From: Lineus longissimus
Taxonomy: Eukaryota > Nemertea > Pilidiophora > Heteronemertea > Lineidae
Direction of reading: 5' to 3'
Assembly: GCF_910592395.1 (NCBI RefSeq)
Contig: NC_088313.1
Span: forward strand, 21,096,437 to 21,160,436
Length of the DNA stretch: 64,000 nucleotides
Shown: one piece after another, positions 56,001 through 64,000 of the stretch
How the letters are laid out: each line of letters opens with the position of its first letter
How positions within the stretch are numbered: the stretch's first letter is position 1
Program-made: the position numbers and the translations under genes
Notes under the pieces: generated by a model
The model's input: the letters and a program-made list of their open reading frames with translations, nothing else
What the model was told of the DNA's origin: nothing
Database searches by the model: none

Positions 56001-57801
56001 TGATGCTGCCGACGATTATCGTAATACCACTTACTAAATTCACATTCTGTTCGAGTTTGACTTTGATGGATCGGGAGGAGCCCATTCCACTCTGTGTGGC
56101 TGATCCCAAATCGTCCCTCGAGGGGACTGGACTCTCCCCCGTATTCGCTCTCTCATATGCCGCCATGTTGCACAAATCCGACTCAAACTGAACAGGTGTG
56201 CTATCCCTTCTCCATATTCATATGTAGGCATGTGCAATGTTCAAAAGCATGACAGTGGATCAGTGGGCGGTCAAACTCTGTTACGCCAAAGTAGTGGTCA
56301 GATTAGATACTATTCATTGCTTGATATGTCCGAGAGACACTCTAACCTGATTCCGAACAATGATATGATAAATCAATCTTATCGGGCAGAGCACTATCGC
56401 AATGAATTGGGCTTTCAGCTGGGACAAGTATAAACTTAGGGTAGAGCCTTTATTCCTCATACTTTTTTGGGCTCTGTGGTACTTTTTGTCTCAATTGACT
56501 ATGCCCTAAAACATGGTTTATTATCAATGACACTAGCGCAGCTCATACCATAGCTGGGACAATAATGTGTACCTAGAACAAATGATCATGATACGTGGAC
56601 CATTACCAAACTCAAATGTCCTTGTGTCCTACGCAGTCATATACCAACCTACCCTCCCCATTAGATCCCCTGCAGTGTAAAATTGATACAACAGGTAGCA
56701 GCACAGACGTTTGGCCAGCAAAAGGGCTTGCCAGGGATTTGAACCCGGGTCCTCTTACATCCAACGCAAGAATCGTACCACTAGACCAACGTGTCGTTCT
56801 ATCAGCAAGGTTCGTTACTGGTGCATTAATACAACAAGTGGCAGCACAGACGCCGGACATGTTTGTCAGCCCTGAGTTAGCGAGCGGATATAATTTTTTT
56901 CTGAATGGTGAATTGTCCTATATTGACAGAGACACAAAACGCCACCTTAAAGAGAGACTAACACGGATCGTATCATATCGAGAGGTCGTCACTGCACGTT
57001 ATCCAACATTCACCGAAAAAATCTCACCCCATCATCATCAGGCCGTCGGCCGATGCTGACGGCCCAAGCGGGTACGATGCTGTAGAGGCCCAAGACCGCG
57101 TTCAATACCTCAGAGATGAGAAACACATAACCGAATCCTTTGGCCCCCGGGAGACTCTCTTCTAATTGGGCATATTTTCCCACCACATCGGCATATTGGA
57201 CGCTCGTCGGAGCCATTGACGACGCTCCTGTTGGAAGTCTCAAAACAAAAAGATACTTACTGATACATATTCCCGCCAAAATGACCACTGTTTCAGTGGG
57301 TGGGTCACAATCTGGGAAGACAGGCTGCAGGACGTAGAAGGCGAACGCCAGGGCAACAATTGCAGTGGTCCCCGGTCGTAAGATCAGACACTCCACCCAG
57401 AGGCGGAGGAACGCCAACAGTGGTCCAAACGCTTCCAAGATGTACGAATAGTCGGCTCCCGATTTCGGGATGATGAGTCCAAGCTCCGCGAAACACCAGG
57501 CTCCACACAGCGAAAACAAACCACACGCGAGCCAGATGATCAAAGAAGCGCCTACACTTCCCGAGTGCTGGAGGACACCTTTTGGACTCACGAAGATTCC
57601 CGAACCGATGATACTTCCCACGATCATGGTGATGCCATTCAGCAAAGTCATGTTGGTCTGGAGACCGACTCCATCATGCCGTTTGGTAGCAGACGGATCG
57701 GCAGTGACATCACTGATGTGCCCGTTTGAATCGTAGCGCTTCCGGCGACCATCAGTGGATTGGTCCATTTTGGTCAAGCTGATGGTGTCACCTTCGATCA
57801 T
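44034..57801 (-). CDS. SLC7A5-like: SLC7 LAT-type amino-acid transporter with three alternative first coding exons
   Basis: Light-chain subunit of a heterodimeric amino-acid exchanger (APC superfamily, LeuT fold, 12 TM), which pairs through a disulphide with an SLC3 heavy chain at the plasma membrane. Shared exons in order of transcription: 52919-52794, 50445-50346, 50085-50041, 47194-47071, 46404-46301, 45431-45185, 44916-44832, 44511-44419 and 44098-44034, all GT-AG and in frame. They encode mid-TM4 to the C-terminus: [31 protein letters not shown] (TM6, Trp-Asn substrate-site pair), FGGVNGILF (TM8), [24 protein letters not shown] (TM10) and the LAT1-like tail [16 protein letters not shown]. 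Upstream are three homologous first exons (57801-57261, 56166-55653, 54014-53450), each ending at the same codon in phase 1, giving 509-, 500- and 517-aa proteins. TM6 Trp-Asn and the tail favour the SLC7A5/A8 branch, though the TM4-5 wording resembles y+LAT. Confidence 0.93.
47216..47265 (-). repeat. Fragment of the adjacent SLC7 exon duplicated in the intron
   Basis: The word GACACTGTGGTGAAGTA occurs in the exon (about 47108) and again in the upstream intron (about 47240). Read on the minus strand, the intron copy encodes [11 protein letters not shown] beside the true exon's [11 protein letters not shown]. It has no matching splice sites of its own, so it appears to be a small exon-derived duplication. 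Confidence 0.6.
49079..49943. mobile_element. Foldback-type transposon with repeat-built inverted arms and 9-bp target duplication
   Basis: The element spans 49088-49934 (847 bp) and is flanked by the 9-bp direct repeat GCAATTTAC (49079-49087 and 49935-49943). Its ends match in inverted orientation: GGCTCTAGGAAAATTCGTCC on the left and, on the reverse strand, GGTTACAGGAAAATTCGTCC on the right. The outer part of each arm is a tandem array of a 13-15-bp unit (AATTCGTCCCCGG, inverted on the right as CCGGGGACGAATT). The inner arms continue as an imperfect palindrome (CTACCCTACTAGCTAGTT against AACTAGCTAGTAGGGTAG) around a short loop. No transposase is encoded. Repeat-built arms and a 9-bp duplication are features of Foldback/MULE-related elements, so it is a non-autonomous member. 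It lies in an SLC7 intron between the exons at 50041 and 47194. Confidence 0.85.
53413..53425. repeat. Poly-C tract next to a splice donor
   Basis: Thirteen cytosines on the plus strand (G run in the transcript) starting 20 bp inside the intron after variable exon A. G-runs near donors can act as intronic splicing enhancers; this role is inference. Confidence 0.8.
53450..54014 (-). CDS. SLC7 variable first exon A (proximal)
   Basis: Encodes residues 1-188 plus one base: a Ser/Lys-rich cytoplasmic N-terminus ([11 protein letters not shown]), TM1 with [11 protein letters not shown]2, TM3 and the first half of TM4. The start is the ATG at 54014 in good context (AAAATGG). It contains the heavy-chain disulphide cysteine in LFPGC between TM3 and TM4, and [10 protein letters not shown] after TM3. 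The exon ends ...VCI in phase 1 before GTAAGT and joins the shared exon at 52919 to read VCI-T-ILTFINC. It is the nearest of the three to the shared exons and the most different from the other two (for example GTSITRSG against GLxIPKSG). A CRE (TGACGTCA, 54271-54278) lies 257 bp upstream. Confidence 0.93.
54271..54278. promoter_or_regulatory. CRE upstream of SLC7 exon A
   Basis: Perfect TGACGTCA preceded by a GCGCA motif, 257 bp upstream of the exon A start codon on the minus strand. The position fits a private promoter for exon A. Confidence 0.45.
54441..54587. repeat. Nested-palindrome (cloverleaf-like) element upstream of SLC7 exon A
   Basis: An outer pair TAGCCCAT (54441-54448) / ATGGGCTA (54580-54587) encloses two stems. 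Stem 1 is CATCCTGAGGA (54446-54456) with TCCTCAGGATG (54500-54510), itself enclosing TTCTCCG-G-CGGAGAA (54477-54491). Stem 2 is AGCCTCGGTCCGC (54511-54523) with GCGGATCGAGGCT (54566-54578, one mismatch), enclosing TGGGGAC ... GTCCCCA (54531-54553). Together they form a two-lobed fold covering the whole 147 bp. It may be a MITE-like repeat or a regulatory structure. Confidence 0.7.
55653..56166 (-). CDS. SLC7 variable first exon B (middle)
   Basis: Encodes residues 1-171 plus one base: N-terminus [21 protein letters not shown]1 [11 protein letters not shown]2, TM3, the extracellular cysteine in VFPSC and half of TM4. The start is the ATG at 56166 (ACATGGC context); the codons just upstream open from a TTG. 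The donor is GTAAGT after VCI + G, the same codon and phase as exons A and C, so splicing to 52919 gives VCI-A-ILTF and a 500-aa transporter. TM3 reads [19 protein letters not shown]. It is about three quarters identical to exon C by eye over the TM1-TM4 region. A pyrimidine stretch with AG upstream that would make this an internal exon is not obvious, so a private promoter is the simplest model. Confidence 0.92.
56684..56851 (-). repeat. tRNA-Pro-derived element (tRNA pseudogene or SINE) between SLC7 exons B and C
   Basis: On the minus strand a tRNA-like body lies at about 56727-56796: box A TGGTCTAGTGG, an anticodon stem CTTGC/GTAAG around a loop with anticodon TGG (proline), and box B GGTTCAAATCC. 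Both RNA polymerase III boxes match consensus, but the acceptor stem does not pair and the T stem has a mismatch, so it is not a functional tRNA. A 25-bp imperfect direct repeat flanks it (TACAACAGGTAGCAGCACAG near 56687 and TACAACAAGTGGCAGCACAG near 56830), suggesting a SINE or insertion-associated duplication. Confidence 0.65.
57261..57801 (-). CDS. SLC7 variable first exon C (distal)
   Basis: Encodes residues 1-180 plus one base: N-terminus [20 protein letters not shown]1 [11 protein letters not shown]2, TM3, the disulphide cysteine in VFPDC and half of TM4. The first ATG is at 57801; a second in-frame ATG at 57768 (MDQST) has a stronger AAAATGG context and could be used instead. The GTAAGT donor follows ICI + A, identical in phase to exons A and B, giving a 509-aa protein with the shared exons. 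After TM3 it reads [10 protein letters not shown], so the residue after Pro is Gly where A and B have Cys. The frame is intact, with no stops or indels, arguing against a decayed copy. Confidence 0.92.
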
Positions 57802-59870
57802 GATAAGAACGTTGTTAATGAACTTTCAATTTGACTGACTACTGCCTTTGCACGTTGTCTCTTTCACTTTTCAATACTGAAGGTAATCTCGACAGGACAT
57901 GAACGGGGCTCTTCCGATCATACGCTTCTTCTCCTTGAACAGAGATGTTCGTGTCAATTATTTCCAGATTCGAGGTGTAATATTCTCTCCAAGATATAGT
58001 GGATTTGCCAGTCATAGAGCACTCCATCGAGCCTGGCGCACAAGGTTCGAAATAAACCTCGCAGTGATCCTCTCCAAGAAAGTGAGCTCGGCAGTCATTA
58101 ACAAACCCGTCGCTTGAGACGGACCTGCTCCGAATGAGATCATCAGGAATCTGGGGCTTATCGAAGCAGCCTTCTTCATCACCTCCCACTAACTCAATCA
58201 ATCATGGTCACGTGACCATAGTAACGCGAGGGAGGTGGCAATTTCCCTAAAGTTCCGATGTCCACAAATTAAATCAAAAGTATTTATAGATCCAATCACT
58301 GCCATATAATTACGGACTTATTATCTCTTTATTGCTGCATTTTTTCTGTCCTGTCCTGTAGTAGATTGACAAGGAGATTTGGCACACTCTTGACGCTATT
58401 AGAAAACTTACATAACTTACATCCGATTAGGCTACCCTTTCCTTCTTCTCCGCAAGTCTCTCAGTGAGACCCTGGTGAACCCTCCAAAGGGTAGTCAAAA
58501 AGCCCAAAGTCGTCTATACTGCCTTTGTGAAGTGGCTTGTAGGCTTCCAAGGGTCTGATTGTGGCTGAAGTGAACAGCGATCGAGTGTTATTCTTTACAT
58601 CATAGTCAAAAATGTTTTTTTTCATCCGATTGGTTTATCTAATGAAGTGGGTCGTTTCTTCTAGCAACCTCTTCATTAAAGTCAGCTGCACGTTTTGCAA
58701 TATTCTGTTATATTTCGGTAAAGGGTGATATTTTGTACTTTTCTGAAATTTTAGAAATACTTATTTTTTAACGCTTCTAATATTTTCTGATTAGGGTAGC
58801 CAAACGGCCCCGTAATTGTGTCAAATTCTGACATGTCTCATGAAAACGCTTATAAAACAATTTAGAATCATTGGAACTTTTTCAAATTCACTCATGACAT
58901 TGACAAGATATAGTACTACACTTCAGCAAAGTTTGATGGAACTCCCAGCATTGGTTCTTTTTTAAATCACGAAAATGTATGTTTACAGAAAGTACACTGA
59001 CCCTAACACAGATTTGAGTGTCCTGCGCCCACTCCTGGCTCCCCTGCCGTTTGACGGGTAATTTTTAATTTTAATCAATCGCGTAGTTCCATTTTCTTAG
59101 CTCAGATGGCAGCACCTGCCAGCTAGGCAAGAAAAGACATCAGAGCGGGAGCGAATATCAGGACATTTCTGTTTTCCACCCCAACGGGCCTGTTTATTTT
59201 ACCGTCGCTCTATATTGTTACCTGCAGAAATGACTTTCGGTCAATGAGACTGTAGTGCACCATAGACCTATCTCTTCTGGATGTGCCCTCCCCTTCATAG
59301 CTCACCATGTTGCCACAGAGTATACCAAGTCTTTGCTGGATGTGCCATGCCCCTACACTGTGCGTACTCTGACTGATCTGGATGTGTACTCTCCCAACGT
59401 AGTGCACCATAATTCTACAGGGTGGTTTCTACAGGGTTCTACAAGATACTGCAACAACCATACCATAACATGCTGCACATGCTGCCACAACCAGACCTGA
59501 TAATACAGTTTATGCTGTCACAACCAGACCTGATAGACAGGAGATGCTTACACAAACAGACCTGATGAGATTGCAGATGGTGCCACAACCAATCATTTTC
59601 GCAATAGCCACCTCACACCTTGTCCCTTTTGGGGACAATTGGTCTAGGTGTGGTACAGGTTGTTCTTGGGGAGAGGTCCATCTAGCATTAGTACCTTATC
59701 GTTCAATCATGACAGATTAAGCTGTATGTCTGGAGTATGTCTGATACCAAAGGTTTATGAGACAAGACTTGGACACTGATCTGGAAATGTTGAGAAACAA
59801 TGATGGGCCAATCAGCCAAACAGCAGGCATGCGGGGGGGGGGATAAATAAAATACCAGAGTTACTGATGA
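57802..59870. other. SLC7 upstream region and intergenic DNA
   Basis: From 57802 to about 58200 lies the probable 5' leader and promoter of SLC7 exon C, with a 120-codon open frame on the minus strand that lacks an ATG at its start and any family motif. From 58230 to 59870 I see no gene; a G-run occurs at about 59831-59841. Confidence 0.45.
58206..58225. promoter_or_regulatory. CLEAR-type E-box overlapping an X-box, upstream of SLC7 exon C
   Basis: GGTCACGTGACC (58206-58217) is a perfect 12-bp palindrome containing GTCACGTGAC, the consensus for MiT/TFE factors (CLEAR motif). Overlapping it, GTGACC-AT-AGTAAC (58212-58225) fits the RFX X-box consensus GTNRCC-N-RGYAAC. It lies about 405 bp upstream of the exon C start. 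The X-box reading could matter if a ciliary gene starts nearby, but none is recognised. Confidence 0.5.
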
Positions 59871-59883
59871 CAACAAATGAAAA

Positions 59884-61248
59884 TTTATTGACACTAAAAG
59901 ATCACAGTTTTTGTATTTTGCTAAAAAAGTCCAGAAATAGACAATTTACAATGGGACTGATTCTTCAACTACAGCAGCCTATCAAATATATTTAATAACC
60001 AAAATATGAAAGTTATCAGTGTCAGTTACCCCCAGGGGACTGAAATGGTGTAAACTATGTAGTAACACAGACCACAATACCATAAAGGTGGGACGTCTCC
60101 TGGCTGAGTTTACAGTAGTCTGCATTAACAACAGTTTGAGTTACCCAATTGTTTCAGCACTCAGAGGATGAGCTGAGAGTGAGGTGAAGACAACAGACAG
60201 ACACTGAAATTATCTTTTTCACAATTTCATTGTTTGGCTACAGTTGATATTTGGCACTACAACAGAAATGTTACGATGTAAACAGAATAGAATTTCAATT
60301 ATGATCAAACAATAGTATACAATTTCATTCAATACACTTAAAACTGTGTATTTTTGTCATGATATCATGATTATGACTATCAGGATAGATTGAGTTACAT
60401 ATCATAATCATACAACTTATCGTATTTCTTCAGCATAACATTATTAACATCAGCTATTTGTGTCTGTGCAGCAAAGTAAAAGTGACCCAATACATGTGCA
60501 TGTACATGTATATTACAATGAGAAATGTCACATGAACATATTTATCATCACAACACGGGACAATGACATCGGTCCTAACAAGAGGCTCAAGGGCCTGCCA
60601 CTCAGCTGACACCAATGATCAAAGATTCAAGCTAAATCAGATTGAAAGTAAACACCGTAGGAAATGATCATATCACAGTTATTTAAGGCGTAACAAATGA
60701 ATAATTAGCAATCAAATGAATAGTTGTGCTTTATCAACTCTATGTCAGTAATTGTGGTGGCTCCTGACTAATTTTATGACAATATAAATACATAATAAAT
60801 GTACAAAATTCTGTAGAAAACATTCCTCTTTGCTGTGTTCCATGAGTCTCAGACGTACAACCGTCAAAAGAAGTCTTCATTTAACACATTCTTCTTACTG
60901 ACAGAGGCTCTCACTATATGCGACATCATTGAGTGACAATACACCCTTCCAAACTTTACAAATGTCATATGGAATGTTTTGAAGGACATGAAGGTCACAT
61001 GTACACATCAATTTCACCACACTGCTTATAGTGTAACCTACACTGGGTCAGGTCAAGTACCACAAACAGCAGTTTACAAACTATAGTATAACTAGGTTTC
61101 TCCAGATATAAATATGAGGGACGCATCATGACTTTTTGAAACCCTCGACTCGAACAAGGGCAATCCCTGCCAGTCAGGAATGAGCCAATAAGATGTTTAC
61201 CCAACCTTGTCCCCATTTCCCTTCTGGTTGAAACTATGCCCTGCAAAC
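59884..61248 (-). other. Probable 3' UTR of the CIMIP2-like gene
   Basis: AT-rich sequence downstream of the stop codon at 61249-61251. TTTATT at 59884-59889 reads AATAAA on the minus strand and would give a 3' UTR of about 1.4 kb. Short frames inside it are unsupported. Confidence 0.45.
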
Positions 61249-63850
61249 TTAAAGGTAAGCACTTGCAATGACGCGTCCATTGCCACGGACGTGATCGCCG
61301 TAGCTTGGAAGCTCATGGCGGCAGACCGGGAGTCCTCGGGTGGTGTCACCATAGGTATTCCCAAAGACAAAGCGACGTTCTGAAAAATATAACAACGAGA
61401 TAGTGAGGTGAAGATGATGACAACAGGGAATCATACTTTCATGATAATCAACAGCATTGGGCATATCATCATTATCATAATGGCTTCCTCATAAATCTCC
61501 TTCGTATTATTCAAAAGTGTTTTTCGATTAAAAGTTGCCGACTATCTGAATGAAAGCCTGTGTAAGGTAAAGAGGCATGTAAGGTGGGCGATGACACGAT
61601 TGTAAGGTAAGGACCAATCAATAACATGACTGGGAGATAACACCTGCTACTGATAAACTGTCAAATGGGCCATCCGATAAGTTTGTCTTGCAAAAATGTT
61701 TCACAGATGTTACGCAGATGTTGTATGTTTCTTTTGGCCAGAGCTGTAGGTGACACGAGAGCATTTTGCGACACAACTTCACTACACTTCGATCAAGAAC
61801 TGAAACCAATCGCCCGATGAATGGGACACATGTCTTCCCTAACTAATCACATTATGTCACCGACAGTGAATTAATTGCAATCAACCATACCCGGCTAAAT
61901 CAAGTTCATTAATGATTGTAAGATTTCTAGTCATGCACGGCTTTGTGGCGGTTGTTGCGATGACAATCAGTTCAGACATTTTTGGACGGAAATCTGGAGC
62001 CACATGCAATATAAGTCCATAATGAGAGTTTTAACTGCCATTCTATCATCCCCGCTTCAAAAAGAAACAGAATTGAGAGCTAGTTTTGTATTGTTGGCCA
62101 TCGGGCTTTAACCTTTTTAATAAAGTGCTTTGCAAACTGGGATTTTCATGGCAAAAGTTCAAAGATTGTTCCTGAAAGCCAGCCCCTTTGCCAACCCCTA
62201 TATGTCAGATTCATAATGTCAGGATTAGAATCGGCAGACCACATCTCCTCATACACTTCATTAATGAAGCATTACGCAGAATGAAAGCTATGGGATTATC
62301 TTGTTAATTCTACAAAAGTTTCTGTGTGGTTCTTACATACAATACATTGTGCATGGGAAGGATTAAATAATTACTTATGGCATTAATGGGTGATTAATTA
62401 TTGACAATAAATTTCTAACCGAGAGCTCCTGTAGCCTATGACAGCTCATGATCACATTTAACACTGACACATCACTTAAAGGGAGACTATAGGCGAATGA
62501 ATTGGGGGAAAGACCCCAGCTGGGCAGGGCCTGTGTCATCGTCAAGGAGAAGAAGCATTGATTGAGCCAATACGAAGCATAGTGCAAGTCACAGGTTAAC
62601 CAGAGATTGAAGAAAACTGTAAACTTGGAAATATGCGTGACCATTCTGATCACGGTTTTGCGAAGATGTCACTTTTGCATACTTTTAATGTAGCGTTTTG
62701 ACAAGGTTAACCTGTGACAAGACAAAGCATACAGTTTGCCTACACTGCTAGCTAGTGCTGCTAGTATACAACAGGTAAACCTTACCTCTACAGAAAATGA
62801 CATTATTATAGAACACTTTACTCGCACAGAGGTTGTTGGTCAAGTTCTTCTATAATAAAGAAACCAATGGCCAACTATTAGCTTATTGGCAGAGGGCTAA
62901 AGAGGCAGCCTGGCGGTGGGTAAAGCTGGAAACTTAGCAAATCTAGTCCCCCACATCCCACAATCACTCAGCGTCTAGTCCCCCACATCCCACAATCACT
63001 CAGCGTCTAGTCCCCCACATCCCACAATCACTCAGTGTCTAGTCCCCCACATCCCACAATCACTCAGCATCTAGTCCCCCACATCCCACAATCACTCAGC
63101 GTCTAGTCCCCCACATCCCACAATCACTCAGCGTCTAGTCCCCCACATCCCACAATCACTCAGCGTCTAGTCCCCCACATCCCACAATCACTCAGCATCT
63201 AGTCCCCCACATCCCACAATCACTCAGCGTCTAGTCCCCCACATCCCACAATCACTCAGCGTCTAGTCCCCCACATCCCACAATCACTCAGCGTCTAGTC
63301 CCCCACATCCCACAATCACTCAGCGAGCCAATGGACAGACTCGAAAACCACATTCAGGAGGGAATGTAAACCAATTAATTATGGCACCACTTGGTTTGTG
63401 GGAGGGTAATATAGTGTATACAGTTAGAGCACACGTGCAGGTGTCTTGTCAAGTAAGATAATTAGCTCACTGATTAGTAGTTGTATTACGGATTTATTGA
63501 GTGGATATTTCTCATTGAACTCAATCTTTACCTCCAGGAGAGACCATTCAGCACACAACTTTACAAGGGAAGCTGGTTTTCTACCTTACAGTTTTTACAA
63601 AGAGCATGACCTGATCCAAAGTTGACATAACCAGTGACAGAGCCTTGGCATTGAGAAGCCAGCCTGGGAGACCATGAGTCAAATTATCACTCGGAAAACG
63701 TATCAAACTATGGAAAACACAAACAATGGAACAAGCTAGATTGAAGTATGAAACTTACGTGGAAGATATCCAGTGTATTTGGGGATCATACCATCGTTCT
63801 GGTAGAGTCGTCGACTGTTGTCACCTTCGAATGCTGCACTGTCGGGATAG
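61249..63850 (-). CDS. CIMIP2/FAM166-like (UPF0605) ciliary microtubule inner protein, 3' part only
   Basis: Two exons are visible, 63850-63759 and 61379-61249, joined in phase 1 (donor GTAAGT, acceptor TTTTTCAG) and ending in TAA. The join reads DGMIPKYTGYLPQ-RRFVFGNTYG-DTTRG, the (I/V)PxYTGxxPxxxxxFGxTYG signature of the FAM166/CIMIP2 (formerly UPF0605) family, whose members bind inside doublet microtubules of motile cilia and sperm flagella. About 73 aa are seen; family proteins are usually near 280 aa and contain this motif more than once. The N-terminal exons must therefore lie beyond the right edge of the window, and this is probably the C-terminal repeat. The intron carries a 32-bp satellite. 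An alternative downstream splice before the TAA is possible but has a weak donor. Confidence 0.75.
62943..63325. repeat. Minisatellite, 32-bp unit, about 12 copies
   Basis: Tandem units CTAGTCCCCCACATCCCACA plus ATCACTCAGCGT, period 32 bp, almost identical over 380 bp; only the last two bases vary (GT, or AT in a few copies). High homogeneity implies recent expansion or conversion. It lies in an intron of the CIMIP2-like gene. There are no spacers between units, so it is not a CRISPR array. Confidence 0.95.
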
Positions 63851-64000
63851 CTGCAAGAGTAAAACATGGATTGATGATGTGAGATACTGATACAGTTTGA
63901 TTGACATATCACAACAGTTGAAGGTAGGAGACGACACTGGATCAACACAATCTGTCGTCATTGCTGCTTTGGTGGAAACAAGGAGTATCACTCGTCAGTC

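Noticed and set aside
55653-57801. Possibility that SLC7 exons B and C are pseudogene fragments
   Set aside because: Both are free of stops and frameshifts, keep all core motifs including the disulphide cysteine, and preserve a perfect donor at the same phase. Decay would be expected if unused.
57839-58201. 120-codon minus-strand frame, considered as a fourth SLC7 variable exon or separate gene
   Set aside because: No TM1 GSIIGSG motif, no hydrophobic segments, no ATG at its start and no donor in the expected phase. Probably 5' leader of exon C.
62943-63325. CRISPR array
   Set aside because: Units are contiguous with no unique spacers, and the genome is eukaryotic.

Overview
This is eukaryotic, animal genomic DNA. 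Genes are split by GT-AG introns, flanked by AT-rich intergenic DNA with many minisatellites, and include bilaterian families (EGR zinc-finger factor, BIN3, ADO, polyamine oxidase, SLC7 amino-acid transporter, CIMIP2/FAM166). The frequent ACATGTAC-type words, compact introns and the proteins fit a marine invertebrate, probably a lophotrochozoan such as a brachiopod, mollusc or annelid; that placement is inference and the species cannot be read from the sequence.

Layout. 1-16.6 kb: no recognisable gene; one 1.07-kb minisatellite of about 65 bp units (8.05-9.12 kb) and small clusters of perfect CRE sites. 16.6-20.5 kb: an EGR immediate-early transcription factor (+), two coding exons, 539 aa, preceded by four perfect serum response elements (three with a GGAAGT Ets core beside or overlapping them), a CRE and an inverted CCAAT box. 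20.5-26.5 kb: 3' flank with an E-box cluster, then apparently empty DNA. 26.6-31.4 kb: three different minisatellite arrays. 31.8-35.0 kb: a head-to-head pair, ADO (-, single exon, thiol dioxygenase) and BIN3 (+, seven coding exons, BAR-domain protein), start codons 248 bp apart. 35.9-38.8 kb: an FAD polyamine oxidase (+, five exons, 508 aa). 44.0-57.8 kb: an SLC7 LAT-type amino-acid transporter (-). 59.9-64 kb: the 3' part of a CIMIP2/FAM166-like ciliary microtubule inner protein gene (-), cut by the window edge, with a 32-bp satellite in its intron.

The most striking feature is the SLC7 locus. Nine shared downstream exons (second half of TM4 to the C-terminus) are preceded by three tandem, intact, homologous first coding exons (57.8, 56.2 and 54.0 kb). 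Each has its own ATG, TM1 to mid-TM4, the TM1 substrate motif, the heavy-chain disulphide cysteine, and a GTAAGT donor at exactly the same codon and phase. Each joins the shared exons in frame to give full-length transporters of 509, 500 and 517 aa. This resembles the UGT1 or clustered-protocadherin architecture: a swappable half of the substrate-binding core on a constant half. A tRNA-derived element sits between two variable exons, a nested-palindrome element lies upstream of the proximal one, a CLEAR-type E-box overlapping an X-box lies upstream of the distal one, and an 847-bp foldback transposon with a 9-bp target duplication lies in a shared intron.

All exon boundaries were deduced by hand from reading frame, splice consensus and family similarity; no search or expression data were available.
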